From positions 18,799,001 through 18,863,000 of the forward strand of contig CM034550.1 of the NCBI GenBank assembly GCA_020055645.1: DNA of 64,000 nucleotides, read 5' to 3'. Shown here piece by piece: positions 45,171-60,200 of this stretch. The position numbers were made by a program, and so were the translations under genes. Position 1 is the stretch's first letter; each line of letters opens with the position of its first letter. This stretch comes from Tomocerus qinae. Lineage: Eukaryota; Arthropoda; Collembola; Entomobryomorpha; Tomoceridae. A model generated the notes under the pieces. That model did no database searches. It was given only the letters and a program-made list of their open reading frames with translations, and had not been told where the DNA came from.

Positions 45171-46591
45171 TTAATAGCCATAAGACTTAATAATCTTAGT
45201 ATATGGTGCGGCTACTTTGGCGATTTTCACCGAAGCCTCACGGGTGATCTTCCTCTTAACCTTGCGCTTCTTCTCACGGATTGCATTCTTCATTCTTCGC
45301 TTGTTTTCCAAAGTATGAACAACGTCACTGTATTTCCAGCCAACTTCTTTGCTGAGACGTCCCAAGTAGCAGTACTGTTAGTAAGAAAAATGATTGCAAT
45401 TACTGTCGTACACACCAGTTGTTTGTATGAATAAATTTTTTCCATTAAACTACAGCACAGAGCACATTGCTACGGATAAATCCAAAACTTTACTACACGC
45501 AAGAAAATATGAAATTAAAAAATTGACAATCTAAGGGCAAAAAATTAGTGCATGAAAATGTACGAAACTTATGGAGAATGAAGAGATCTTAAACAATCTA
45601 CAATCTAATACAATACTTTACATCATACATGAGACCTACGGACCAGTTTTAACAAAAAGTGAAAATTAAATCGTTTATTACCTTTCTTCCAGGTTTTAAG
45701 GACATGATTCTCATAGCCTGAGGTACGACAACTCGTTTCTTTTTATCATACGGTGGTGGTATACCTTCCAAAACCTTCAGTCTCTTCAAAGCATCCTTAC
45801 CTCTTTGAGTCTTGTGTGGAATCATACCTAAAAAATAATCAGTAAAACTAGTAACTTATTTTTCATCCTACGATTTATTTAATGATCTTAGTAGAATTAA
45901 TTAATTGCAATAATTTTACCTCGGACAGCACGCTTGAAGATTTCGGATGGTGCGCGGTAATGGAACGGTCCTCTAGCAGGATTGACGTTACATCTTTTGC
46001 GGAGAAACGCAAGATACTTAAGCTTATTTCTAAAATCATAAAAAATTATTTAAAAATTGGTCCTTAATAAAAAGTTTAAATAAAAAAATTATAAAACCTG
46101 TAAACCTGATTACCTGTAAAAATTTCCCGACAAGTTAATGAGTTCAGCTCTAAGAACTACTACTCTATTTCCTTGAAGGATAGCTTTGGCGACTGTAGTT
46201 GCCAAACGTCCAAGCATATGCCCAGAGCCATCAATTTTGATGGGCTAAAACAAAAACAGTTATTTGAAACCATTAGTACATCATTGTACAGTACAGTACA
46301 TATTTGCATCGTAATTTGCACAAATTGTCAACATGCAGATAAAGCTACAAAGCAATTTCAACAACTTTGCCAAAAAAGCATTCTCCTTTCACATGCATAA
46401 AATAATAATACACATGAACTTAAAATATTTGATTCCAAAATGTACTGGAGAATGCATACATAACAAACAATACCAACTTTTGGAGCATACTTTACGGCAA
46501 ATACGGTAAATTAGAATGCCTTAAATGAATAGATAATTAGTGAACATGATTATGATAATTAGAAACTTACCTTTGAACTTAACCCCGACAT
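45171..46591 (-). CDS. RpL13A: 60S ribosomal protein L13A (uL13)
   Basis: Five coding exons in phase (46591-46571, 46244-46114, 46029-45920, 45827-45682, 45374-45171) give 203 residues, the same length as human RPL13A. The first exon encodes only MSGLSSK, and the next begins [20 protein letters not shown], the typical uL13 start. The conserved [19 protein letters not shown] and [19 protein letters not shown] blocks follow, then a Lys/Arg-rich C-terminal helix. It is a structural protein of the large ribosomal subunit; in vertebrates it is also released to repress translation in the GAIT complex. Human RPL13A introns host box C/D snoRNAs; I looked and saw no convincing C/D pair here. A TTTATT (AATAAA on the minus strand) lies about 22 bp past the stop. 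Confidence 0.98.
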
Positions 46592-48571
46592 TATTTAGTT
46601 GAAAAACTACAATAATTAGAAATAGAATTTACTATCACTGATCCCAATCCAGTGAAACATGTGCCGGACAACTACAGACACTTTTCCAATGTAATGGAAG
46701 CCGAATTGCAGCGGGACTGTCTGAATTAATCAGTTGGGCAAGTGTGCTCCGATTTGATTCATTCCTCTGCCACTCACGCACAAATCTCCCCATTGCTTAC
46801 ACTTCTCATCAATAGAGCGAGCAACCTGGTTTCAACTATTTCCTTTGTCCACTAGGAAAAATAAAGAGTATCTTTCATTCAATCAACAAGATTCAAGATC
46901 TCACAAATCTCAACATTCTCAACTCAAGACTCAGACAGACTCAAACTCAACTAAAGTCAAAATAAAATCTCTATATCTTATCTATCTCAAAATCGCGATC
47001 TCTAATTCTCATAATAAAATGACATATAATAGTCATTTTCTTAAAGTCGTACAAACAATACATAACATAATATCGTAACAGTCATTACTGTCATCCATCC
47101 TCATATTATCAACAACAGACAACATCTTTTCTCAAGTGACAAATGTGACAAAGAGTAAAATTAAATACTCCACCTCTACCTCTGCTTCTTTGTCATCTCT
47201 CGGTCTCGTTTATACTCAGTCTACTCTGTCTATAACTCTAACCTCAGTAAAGTGAAATGGTCTATGCAATGGTAGCACATTAGCAGTAGTTAGTGGATGA
47301 CTATTAGTACAGTCAGTCAGTCTCATAATCCTCTAGACTCTGTCTCTAAGTCTCTATACTCTATAATATAGTCTCTTTGCTCTTCTCTACTCTCTCTACT
47401 CTACATCTACACTGACTGACATGAGATATGGGATGAAGATGAAGAGAAGAGAGTATAAGTAACTCTAACTACATACTACATAGTGACTTGTGAGTTAGTG
47501 AGTGAGTACCCAGTGAGGAGGATAATCATAGTTCATAGTCATGATGATGGCATTTATGATGAGATTTAGATTATAGATGAAAATGAGTGTTCAATTTACT
47601 TGGTAAACAACACACTGAAGAAACAGTCAGGATGGTATGAAAAACGGGAATTAACTAAGAAGTTTTATTAAGGAAAATTGAAAAGATATTAATGACATCT
47701 CTGTAAACGATTTTATCACCTATTTAAAAAATCCGTCATGAATTGAATTTTTGATTGAATTATTATTACTGAACAACGCTATACAATTTACCTTTTTAGT
47801 TCGTCAGAGGATATAATTTTATTCTTACATAAAATGTGTTACAAAATTCAAAATTCCAAATATTAACACTTCACAATCCAATGAGGATTGTGCAAGCTTC
47901 TGGTATATATAGGTAACACGGTAACTCAGTTTAGAAATGATTTCAAAAAAGAATGCGAAAGATGGGAATGAAAAATGTTTTATTCTTTTGAATTGAGATT
48001 GCTCTGCATGATGATAAGAGTGAAACATGATTTGCTATTTGCTATACATTTGCTTTAAATTAATTTCAATTCATAGTGTTATATTATGACTTTTGAAGTG
48101 TTGGGAATTTTGTATGGGTTTTGTTACTTTTGTTTCTATTTTGTCATTTAAAAATATACCGCATACTGATTAATTGTATAGGTAATTCTTGCATGATTTG
48201 ATTGATTGTGAAAATAATCAGAAGAGTTTAGTAAGCATTGATGTTGAACGGTTTCGGTTTCGTTTTAATTTATCACACACGACACGATTTGTAAACAATT
48301 TTAAATAGCATAAAATATATTATGTAACAATGTAAAATACTTAACATTTCTTTGAAAGATAACAAAATAAAGTCCCTTTGTTCAATTAGATGTTAATTAA
48401 AACCAAAGAGAAGAAATCAACCAAAAGGATCCTCCCTTACGTTATGTACATTCTATTTTGTTTTGTAACAAGTAGATAGACAAAGGTACAATAAAGGTGG
48501 AAGTTTGTAAGTCCTCTAATTCCATGTAATACATTATGTAGGATATTTATATGCGTTATAGTACATTGTAT
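46592..48571. other. RpL13A upstream region with CT/AG-rich low-complexity DNA
   Basis: The first 250 bp should contain the RpL13A promoter and 5' UTR. From about 46850 to 47480 the sequence is a degenerate mix of TCTC, ACTC and TCAAGAC motifs, densest at about 47330-47420 (repeated TCTCTA/CTCTACTCT), without an exact unit. The remainder is AT-rich. No gene is seen. Confidence 0.5.
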
Positions 48572-49136
48572 TTAATAGCCACCATGTCCATAAACATGAA
48601 CTGGATGATCAGTGTACCATCCGAAGGCTCCATATCCTCCAGTGTATGCTCCATAATCGACGTAGTCATAAGGATGTTGAGAGTGTCCATATCCGGTTTC
48701 AGCAGCGACTAAAGGCTCCTTTCGGGAACTGGAAGCCATCATTTGTTCTTCGTTGGATGGTTTGTACACTAAAGAATCAAATTCAAATTCTTCAACACAT
48801 TCTGAATATTTTCAGTAAATTTTCATTTAGAATAACTTACAAACAAGTTTCTGACGACCTGCAAAAGGAGAAGGTTGGAATTGTGGCTGTTGACCTCTTA
48901 GGGCTCTGTATTGTGGGATTCCTCTAGGAACACGTCTCATTGGAATGAATTCGATAATTTCTTCATCACCTTCTCCATCTTCAATAGGGTAAGAAGGATA
49001 AGCCGACGCTAGGCCGACAAGGAGGAGAATTGACGCAACTAAAAACTGTAACAGAAAATCAGGAATTAACAAAAGTCCGCAAAATTGAAAATTGATTTTC
49101 AAGAAAATGATCTAAATTTAAACTCACAAGTTTCAT
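48572..49136 (-). CDS. small secreted Tyr/Gly-rich protein
   Basis: Three exons in phase (49136-49128, 49045-48841, 48768-48572) give 136 residues. The first exon is only 9 nt (MKL). The joined start MKLFLVASILLLVGLASAYP is a good signal peptide. A Glu-rich patch (DGEGDEEIIEF) and an Arg/Gln/Pro stretch follow. The C-terminal third is Tyr/Gly/His-rich (YGHSQHPYDYVDYGAYTGGY and HPVHVYGHGGY), as seen in cuticle and adhesive proteins. There are no cysteines in the mature part. A TATA box and initiator precede it. I do not recognise the family; it may be cuticular or an extracellular matrix protein. The tiny first exon would be missed by gene finders, so the start rests on the signal peptide and the phase match. 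Confidence 0.75.
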
Positions 49137-49192
49137 ATTGTGAACTATTGATTCGGAAGAACTTTAAAAATTCAAAATTATTAATCACGATG

Positions 49193-49230
49193 ACTGACAG
49201 AGAATGCGTTCAACTCTGAGCTTATATACC
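49193..49230 (-). promoter_or_regulatory. TATA box and TCAGT initiator of the Tyr/Gly-rich protein gene
   Basis: On the minus strand TATATAAG (49228-49221) is followed about 33 bp later by TCAGT (49197-49193), the usual arthropod core promoter spacing. The ATG is at 49136. Confidence 0.6.
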
Positions 49231-51264
49231 TTTGGTATAAACTTTCCCTTAGGATTTGAAACCAACCGTGGATTTGGTGTCAGACGGTGTTCTCTTCAAC
49301 ATCATCATCTCTGTATATACATAACTCACTAGCTTTTTCTTTCCTTGCCCTTCTTGCTCACGTTCACATCTTCTTCTCATTCTTCATGCCCTATGAGTTT
49401 TCGACGATGTTATTGATATTTCTATTCTATTAGACCTAATCCTAATCTTATGTATAAGAATAAATACCTAATTATTTAGTCTCACTCATCTAAAACTCTT
49501 CTCTATCTTTATCTAAGTACCTCCTACTCCAATTAGCTAGCTACTAACTTTAACTTTTTACTACATAAATCCATTTCATGTCTTCTGTAGCATATCGTGA
49601 ACATAAATCCTTTTTTATGCGGTTTGGGTTTTGCTCATTGTTTTTGTGCCAATGCGTGCTGCACTAACCTAACCTTAAATGCTGCAATCACCGTTTCAGA
49701 ACAAATTGCAATATAGACATGATACATAACATTTAAGAAGAAATCCATTGACAATTTTCTATTTGCTCTTTCATTTCACTGCAGTTACAGATGCTCCAAG
49801 CCAATTTTCTAACTACATACTCTTGTTCCTTTTTGTTCACTTTACTTTCAGATCCTATTAAATCCACACAGAATGACAACAATGACCAATTCTAATAGGG
49901 CAACGTTCTTTTTATTAAGTACTAAGTATAAGCACAAATATAATTTACTGCAATTAGATAACTAACGAGATAAAGGTACTCATACATTGTTGCATAAGCT
50001 TATTTATATACAGTTAAAAGTGTTATTTAACTGACCATAAGATGATTGTGGGTATTCTCTCAAGATTTCTATGCATACATAATTTAATTACAGTGCATTG
50101 GACACTGAAAATAGAAATCATCATTAATAGCTTATATGGCTCGGCTATGGCCATTATACATTCATAATATCATGACACATTTTGTGTAAATTCGAAAAAT
50201 CATTTTGTAAACAATGATAGGTCATTAAATTCTAATCTTGTATGTATTTTACAAGTGCTATATAATAACGTATGCAATTAACGATAAAATTATTGGGAAT
50301 ATAGAAGAAATTAACTAGATAAAATACAATGCAACAAAATAGCATAAAATATCTAACTGCATAAAAGTATTGACCATTATTTTCTTAAACAATAATTCAT
50401 GTTATAATGTTAACACTTAACACAGTCCTTAATAAATTACTCATCTAAAACGGTTTGTTTATGTATGTACAAGAAATGGCGTGTAAGACAATGGGCCTGG
50501 GTCAATTGATGGTATGTAAGTTGTAGTTGTAAAAGGTATGTTTTTATCTTATTAGCTAGCTGAGTCGATGATATTGTGATAAGGAAAGTTGTATGATTAT
50601 TTAATTGCGTTATACTGTATTACTTACAAATAGGCTATTGGTAGAAGGTTAAAGGCTGTGAACCATTGAAACGGAATTTTTCGTAAAGCTAATAAGCTAT
50701 TTTTGTGATTAGTGATGTACACATAGATAAACTTGTTATTAAGAACACTGCAAACAAGAGTATGTAATGCTTTTTGCGTAGAAGTTTCTACATTTACACG
50801 ATATGTTTAATTGCTGATGCGCTCTTTTGATTCTATTTTCACAATTTCTGTCTAGTATGTATCAAATGCATAATTTTGACATATACCACCCACAGATTGA
50901 GACTTTGAATTACCAAACATACGCAAAAATGGTATAATTGTGCGATTTGCCTTTAAACAAACCAAACATAAATGGATATTTTATTTGGCTTATTTACATA
51001 TAAAATGATATAATAATGTATGAACTTCAATTTTATGTCCATAAACAGCTAATAGTTCTCGTTACCCGTTTGACCCGTACCCTTATATAAAACTGTCTTT
51101 ATAAATTGCTATAAAATTATGCACAAACAAATAACACATACATACAAGCAAAGTAGACATTTTGGAGAAAAAGCTTCATTCATAATATAATTTATCGAGT
51201 GAAAACTAAAAAAATCAGGTCCGTCCCGTCGTCATCGTCTAGCCACTTCCACGTACTCGTCTAG
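49231..51264. other. 2 kb intergenic region, no feature seen
   Basis: AT-rich spacer between the divergent Tyr/Gly-rich secreted protein gene (-) and the FAM76 locus (+). No open frame, repeat or RNA gene stands out. Confidence 0.5.
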
Positions 51265-51284
51265 TCAGTGTTGTGCAAGGTGCA

Positions 51285-51488
51285 ATGGAACTGCCAAGCA
51301 AGGTGCCAAACGCCAAAGAGCCAAAAGTCCCAGTCCCGGGGAAAGCGGAGCTGAATGTCGATAAACCATCACATGACTCTCTGCCAGCAACACGTAACCT
51401 TTTTAACGAAGTACTAGGAAAGAGTAGGAATAGGAATGTAAAGCAATGTATAAAGATGCTACGCAAACGGATCCAAGAATTTCTCTGA
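51285..51488 (+). CDS. 67-residue ORF in front of FAM76, unknown function
   Basis: A single-exon ORF starts at ATG 51285, about 18 bp after a TCAGT initiator-like site (51265-51269). The peptide begins MELPSKVPNAKEPKVPVPGK and ends in a basic amphipathic helix (VKQCIKMLRKRIQEFL). This GC-richer island differs from its surroundings, as coding DNA does here. Two readings are possible. It may be a separate small gene with its own AATAAA at 51572-51577. Or it may be an upstream ORF in the FAM76 transcript, because CAG|GTAAGT at 51618/51619 is a strong donor and TTATAG at 52048 a good acceptor before the FAM76 start. The peptide matches no family I know. Confidence 0.5.
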   Translation: MELPSKVPNAKEPKVPVPGKAELNVDKPSHDSLPATRNLFNEVLGKSRNRNVKQCIKMLRKRIQEFL

Positions 51489-52232
51489 TGCCATTTCATC
51501 TATCTGCGTTCGAGGAAGTCTTAAAGTCGTAGTAGATTACAAACATAGGCCCGATTTTGTTAATGTCAACAAATAAAACCGGATAAACGTCAAGAAATCT
51601 TCAGAAAAGTTAGGTCAGGTAAGTATTCTACTTGGTACTTCAACTTCTGACTTCTTATTCTTTACTTGTTTTGTCCAATGCTTAAATAGTTGATAATAGT
51701 TTTGATTGACTCAAAACTTTCTGAGTATTCATTCAGTCCATCAGTCAGGTTAGGCTGCGTTGCGTTACTTGCCAATTGCCTCACTGTAATTATTATTAAT
51801 TGTTCTGTTGTCTGTCATTTTTAGAACAACTAGTTCGAATTTAGATACTCTCCCTTATTCGATGCTAGATTTTAGGAGGCGATAAAATCAAATACTAAGA
51901 TTTATTTAAAATCTGAGCCCATTCTCCATTTCCTTTAGTTACTACTACATTAAAATGTTGTTGCATCAGTAATTTGTTAAGGCTTTGTTAAACCTAAATA
52001 GACAAAGTGAGTCAGATAATATTAATAACTTTGATTTTTTTGTTATAGAATACTCTATACAGTTGGATTGGATTTTATGTGCGAAGGAATCTGTCATTTC
52101 ACTTGAATTTCACTGAGAATTCATATCAAGTTTTGTAACCGAATGTGAAGAGACATTGTTTCCGAAACGACTCAAAGCTGAAAGCAAGACTTAAAATTCT
52201 AAAAGACAAGTTCAGGCAGAAGAATTAGTAGC

Positions 52233-53800
<1,568 letters not shown>

Positions 53801-54253
53801 ACCTAATGTCTTTAGAAATTTGTTAATTGTCCATATTGCCTTAATTGTAATTGTTCAATGAATTAATATAAGTTTATTTATTCTACTATTATTAAAAAAA
53901 TTACTTATATTTATTATCCTTGTAATGAACTAGACTTGTAGACTTGACACTTGACTGGACCTTTTATTGTAATATACAAGGAGGACAAGGGAATGTATTT
54001 TATTTTTAAGAAAATTTGTTAAATAAAATTATTTATTCCTATAACTGTAAATTTATCTATTCGGCCTCTTAAAGGCAACGGCATTTCAGTATTGTAGAAT
54101 GTAAAATGGATATCCTGATCATAATTTATTTCCTCACAATTCGCATCTGAATTAAAATCTCAAAATTGGCATAAATATTTAAGTTATTTTATTAAATTAA
54201 TAAATGCAGACAAATGCGTTACAAAACAAGTTTTAATACATGTAAGTAGTTTG

Positions 54254-57200
54254 TTATGTTAAGTTAGGAGAAGGCGGTGGCGGGTAAAAACCTCCTATCG
54301 ACCGTATCGTCGAATGGGGACTTGAGGTATGAGGGCTTGGTGGAGGGGCAAAAATATCAGAGTTATCACAGACGTCAGTTGAACAAGGTGTCGGCGGTGG
54401 TACCGGCTCGAAATTATGATAGTAATGGCAGCAAGATCGTACTTCTGTAACAGGTGAAGAATTTGGAACCAAAAGTTCACCTCCGTACGATCCGATTGAA
54501 GACCCGTTTGTTGGAGAAAACATGTTTAAATTTTCTGAAAAACAAAATAGTAGCAATTAAAAAAATAAACATTTGTAAGGATTGACCGAATTTTACGGAA
54601 AAGTTGACTTTTCCATATTTCTTGAAATTTCGATCTAAAGAGTTTGTAACTACCCAAAAAAATTTACCTATTGTATGGAGAGATGTAATATTGGTTCCTG
54701 GAGGATTCAATGGGTCACTTGAATCCTCAGTGGGCATGTTATTTTTTGTTCTTAGACAATACCACACTGTCCCTCCAATGATGACAATAAGGATGATAAT
54801 GATAGGAGTAAGAATACTTGTTAGGGCAGATGTGGAGGGGACGTCCGCATTCGAACAAACTTCTTCACTTTCATCCCAAGCACTTTCGACACAGTCTACT
54901 TTCCCGTCACAAAGATGGGATTTGGTAAGACACTTGGAAGGCTCACATGGGGAATCGCAAGGACATGGAAGATCACACTTCTTCGGGCAATCTAATTCGT
55001 CGCTTCCATCCACACAGTCAACTTTACCGTCACATTTACTCAGGAAAGAAATACAGCCGATGGATCCCTTGTGACAACTGAATTCATGGGCACCACATGG
55101 TAAACGATAGATACAGTTACGTTGATCGTCAACAGACACTAAGTCTTCAGGACATGAACACACGCCTACATTATCTTGCACCGAAATACAAATGTGCGAG
55201 CATTGCATACTGTAGCAAGGATGTGACCTCTCCTAGAATTCAAAATTATTAAGATTATAGTAGTATTTACTTATCGCATATCAACGCAATTATTTTTTGT
55301 CGACAATTTATATCTTGACTCTTTCCTACCTGAAGATCAGTGTCATTGACATGAAGAATATAATTCGCATTATCAATTCTTGGAAGAACACGAAGTCTTT
55401 CTTCCCCTGACCACTTTTCAACTCTCTCGACTCCACTTCTTTCTTCTATCCAGTAGACATACCTAGATATTTGTAAATGATTATTTATTGTTTTTCGGAT
55501 TTCGATTTCCTAATTTTAGAATTTTGATTGACAAGAATACAACATACCTTCCCATAACTGATATGCTTCCTGGAGAGTCTAATCCGGACACGAGTACTTT
55601 TCTGTTGTTACCATCTAAGTCACAACTGTCAATCCGTTTTGCAACTGAATCTGTCCAATAAATCATGCCTTCGACAAGATCCAATGCCAAACCAGCGATG
55701 GCAGAGCCACTAGTTGCTATTGTGGTGCGCTGCATCCCATCCAAACGGATACGTTCTATCTTCCCTTCATTGCTAAAGTAAAGCTGAGATTTTGCAGAAT
55801 GTAAAGCCAAGTGTCTGGGTCTCACTGATGAAGAATAGTCTTCAGACTGTAAAAAAGGAATTTATTATTTTCCAGAAAAATACTATTATAAAATCTTTAT
55901 CAGTTAAATTATTTCTTATGTTTACATTAGAAGTTGGCTGTTGTGCTGCTGCTGACAAAATGGAGCCCAAACTGCGTCCATCCGTTTCGGTGACATTAAT
56001 TGAATTGTAGTTTTCACATGACCAAAACACAAGTCTTCTTATATTATCAAAAACTAAATCAAATGGTTTGAAAACATCATCCGCTGAATTCAGGAGGTAA
56101 CTGCTGTGTGATCCATTTTCACTAGCTCTCTTTATATTAGCAGATTTTGGATCAATCCAGTAAATGACTCTGTCTCGACCATCCCACGCTAACGAACTAA
56201 TACCGCGCTGCTTCTGCTGTGCCCCACCTATGACAATTGCATCTGGACATTCTAAAGTATCCAAAATCAATCGAGAGATTGTGGATCCCGATGACAGAAG
56301 TAGAAACTCCTTAGGGGCCTAAAAAGAAATTGTCAAGTTATTACTTTACTTGGTATCATAAATTGTTTTTCAATATAAGGTTACACAACAGAAGTATATT
56401 ATAATAATAGTAAGGCTACACCCACTCGATTCAAACATTAGGGTGTCACAGATATGGACGTAATACGTTGGGTGAAAAATTCAATTTATAAACCTAAATT
56501 AAAAAGTCCTTAATTTTTCCCACAAAATGGAGCTTTCACTTTACTTTTACCCCAGTGAAAGCCGTGAGGTAAATTTACCGTCTTAACACTTTTTCCACAA
56601 AATAAAACTTTCACTTTGCTTTCATTCAGGTGAAAGTCTGGAGGTGACAAAAAGGTGAAAGTAAAAAGTTTTTGTATGTTATAATGTGATACACATTGTA
56701 TTTTTAAATTACCAAACAGGTAGTTTTGTCAGCGGACAATGTGTAGTGTGTAGGGCATCCACATTGAGGGTCCGTTAGCACTGCGGAATGATTCTGAGCT
56801 TTCTTAGGTGCTCTTCCTGGCGTAGGGAAACACAAATGAGAGCAATTTGCTTGAGAGCAAGGATTCCATCCAACTTGCTTTAACTTGTGGTAAATGGCCA
56901 TATCAATAATATTGTGAGCTGATGCCAATCTATGCGGTATTTGCTCTGGCGATGCTGATTTATTTGCTCGCTGAATAGTTTGAGTCGTCATGTCTGACCA
57001 GTAAATGTAATCCTGTACAAATATTTACAAAAATATGCATAACATGTAAAATGTCGCAATAATTTACAAAGTTCTTTTTCAAGTACGGGATATAGTATTA
57101 TGGCTGTAATTGGTTTACGATTCCTATTAGGATTTCTATGCTAAATCACATGAAACTTTCTCCGATCTTTCACCAGAAACCATCATGTACAAAACCACGG

Positions 57201-60200
57201 AAATAGGTGAAATGGTCATTTCAATTCAAAGAATTAAAGATTTTAGGCACATATATAGGACCAAACACTAGCACCAACAAAATTTTTATTTCAGAAAACC
57301 TGATATTGAGCGAGGGAATATGGCTTGAATCCTCCTTGGGATGCAAAAATGACCTCTCTTTTGACTTGATCATCTAAAGCTGCTCTTTCAATCACCATCG
57401 AATCGATATCAGTCCAGTAAAGATAGGCATCGTCAAGATCAATTGTTAGTCCATTAGCGCGGCCGATATCCCTGGATATAAAAGCAGATTTTCTTGAGCC
57501 ATCCAATGCAGCTCTTTCAATTGAAGGCGACTGCTTCCACATTGCAAAATACATCCAGCCCTGAATATTGCACATTACACACAGTTATTAAAAAATATTT
57601 ACATGTATGTATAATTTACATTAAAATAATTAAAACGTAAAACTTTTAATTACCTTTGACGGATGCAGCGCTATACTTTTAGGGGATTCAATGTCAGCCC
57701 ACAAAATAGTTCTACGGTGATCTCCGTTTAATTTAGCTACTTCAATACGATTCCTCCCTAAATCGCTCCAGTAAATATTTCTTGAGAGCCAATCTACTGC
57801 AATCCCTTCCGGATGAAGAAGTCCAAATTCAATTACCTTCACATACCATTTACCATTATTATCATTCTTTTAAAGTGATATATTTAATCATTTTCTAAAT
57901 ACGAAATAGAATTAAAAAGTTTTTAAGTCATAATTTACCCTTTCTGTGTCGCTTCCGTTCATAAAAGCTCGAGAAATGGCCTTAATTTTTGTGTCAGACC
58001 AATATATTCTATTTTCAACGGTATCGAAATCTAAAGCGCTCGCTGCCTTCACTTTTGAAACAGGTATTACATCATCTACATTATTATTGTCACTTCTGTT
58101 TAAAGATATCCGATGTAGATCCCCATCGCGTGAAAACACAAGGAAGGCTTCAGGAATTTTGCATGAATGATTGTCCTGTTCCAGTTCGTACCCTGAAATA
58201 TAATTTCAGCAATTAATCAGGAAAAATTTCTATAAATGTTTTATCAAGGATAACCATTAAGAAAACTCACCACTAGCACAAGCACAAACGACCTCATTAG
58301 GTCGGTACAAACATAGGTGCTGGCACCCTCCATTTCTCTCAGCACAACCATTTGTAATGTTAAGGCTTTGATCGTTTACATTAATGGCCTTAACACCCAT
58401 TGGGTCACTAAACGGGTCTTTGATTATCATGCGGTCCCCTCCAGTGAATTTATTAGCCCGTTCAACAGTTCTTCGCTGCCAGTCTGTCCAGTAAATATAA
58501 TCACCAAGAATAGAAAAGCCAAAGGTATGTGGCAAATCTTCACTAAGTAATTCACTTCGCGACGACCCATCATAATTAGCCATCTGTATTCAAAACAAAA
58601 AATTTTTTGATTTTCATTCTGAAATTATTTCCGTTAATATATACCTTGCTTTACATATGCATTAACAAGTAGAATTACGTACCTCAATTTTATCAGTTTT
58701 TGCATCACACCAGTATATTTTTGCATTTTGCATGTCCAATGCAATACCGTTGGGCCAGTATATTTCATTGCTGACTACAACGATACGACCACTTCCGTCA
58801 AGTGAAGACCTGAAATTACACCAGGAGTCGAATACATAAGAAACCATTACATTATTCATTATACAAATACACCATGATAAATTAAATAATTTTAGTTCAC
58901 ACTTTACCTTTCAATTTTTGCCTTCTTGCCCCAATCAGACCAAAATAGCTGCCCGCGTTTAGGATCCACGCTGATGGCACGCGGCTCCTGTAATCCTCGG
59001 CTTATCAATATCTACAAAGTAATAATTAATTAAATAATGAATTTCCCTTTTCACATTGGAACCTACAAATAGGTATCACTATCTAATAGGAATTCATAAT
59101 CAAACCTTTCTATGCTGTCCATTTAGTCTTGAAACTTCAATCCTGTCAGTACCCGCATCGGTCCAATATAAGTTTCCTGCTACCCAATCAACGGCTAAAC
59201 CATCTGGATGGACAATTTCGTCTTTGACAACATCCTGCTGTTGGCTCCCATCCATTTTTGCTGAAATAAAGAAATAGTGTTTTACATAGGATATTCAGTT
59301 TTCTAATATTTATTAACAGCTAATTAAAATTGAATTAATTAGTTACCTCTTTTGATTCTTCTAGCTTCATCATCGGTCCAAAAAAGAAACCCGCTTTTAA
59401 CGTGGTAGTCAACAGCTAAAATATGTTTGATCCCTTGGAGAGGTAATATCACATCAGTAAAGTCTGGGGTATCCAGAGATATTCTACGAATGTCATTCCC
59501 TCGAGCAACTAGGAGAAAGCTAGTAATATCAGATGAGCATTTGGATGAACTGGACGGGAGTAGTTTGATACCAATCGGACAGGCACATGTGTAGAAAGGC
59601 GCTTTCGGAGCTAAGAGGCAGAGATGGGAACATTGAGACGAATTACATGGATTCACAGTTCCAGGCCATACAGCAGGAGGCAAAGTTTGTTCCTCAAAAA
59701 TGACTAAATCCATAGGAGTTAGACTTTGCTTTGTGTTTAAAGTTCTCGTCTGTTGTCCATCAGCTTTAATAACATGCAACGAACTAAAATAAAAATGATA
59801 AAGATTAGTAATGTAGAAATTAGAGAGAGAAGTTTAGGAATTTAAATGTTCATAACGGTTAGGTGTTTTGTAGCTTACTTTGTATTCCAATCAGACCAAA
59901 ACAAGAATCCCGAATAGTAAGCTAAGGCAAAGGGGTGAAGTGGAGCTCCTTCGTTAATATTTTTTCGATGATTCCCATCAAAGTCAACCCGAGCTATGTA
60001 ATGTAACTTCGCATCAACCCAGTACAGTATATTTGATTTCAAATCTAAGGCAATGCCATTGGGCCAAAAAATTTCTTTTTCTACAATAACCTGTAAAATC
60101 AATAAAAAATTTAGTACACTCGTCAATTTTACTATCTCATAAATTAACACATACACGAAGATACTTTTTTCTTATTTCACATACTTTTCTATCAGAGCCA

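Noticed and set aside
45375-46570. Box C/D snoRNA in RpL13A introns
   Set aside because: Vertebrate RPL13A hosts such snoRNAs. I looked for TGATGA and CTGA pairs on the minus strand in all introns; only a weak GGATGA...CTGA pair about 35 nt apart in the 91-bp intron 45828-45919 appeared, too short and without a stem.
46850-47480. CT/AG-rich stretch as a satellite array
   Set aside because: Motifs such as TCTCTA and CTCTACT recur but no fixed period is seen; better described as low-complexity DNA.
54604-55074. 156-codon plus-strand frame opposite the LRP5/6 LDLa-transmembrane exon
   Set aside because: Antisense reading of a conserved coding exon; no independent evidence.
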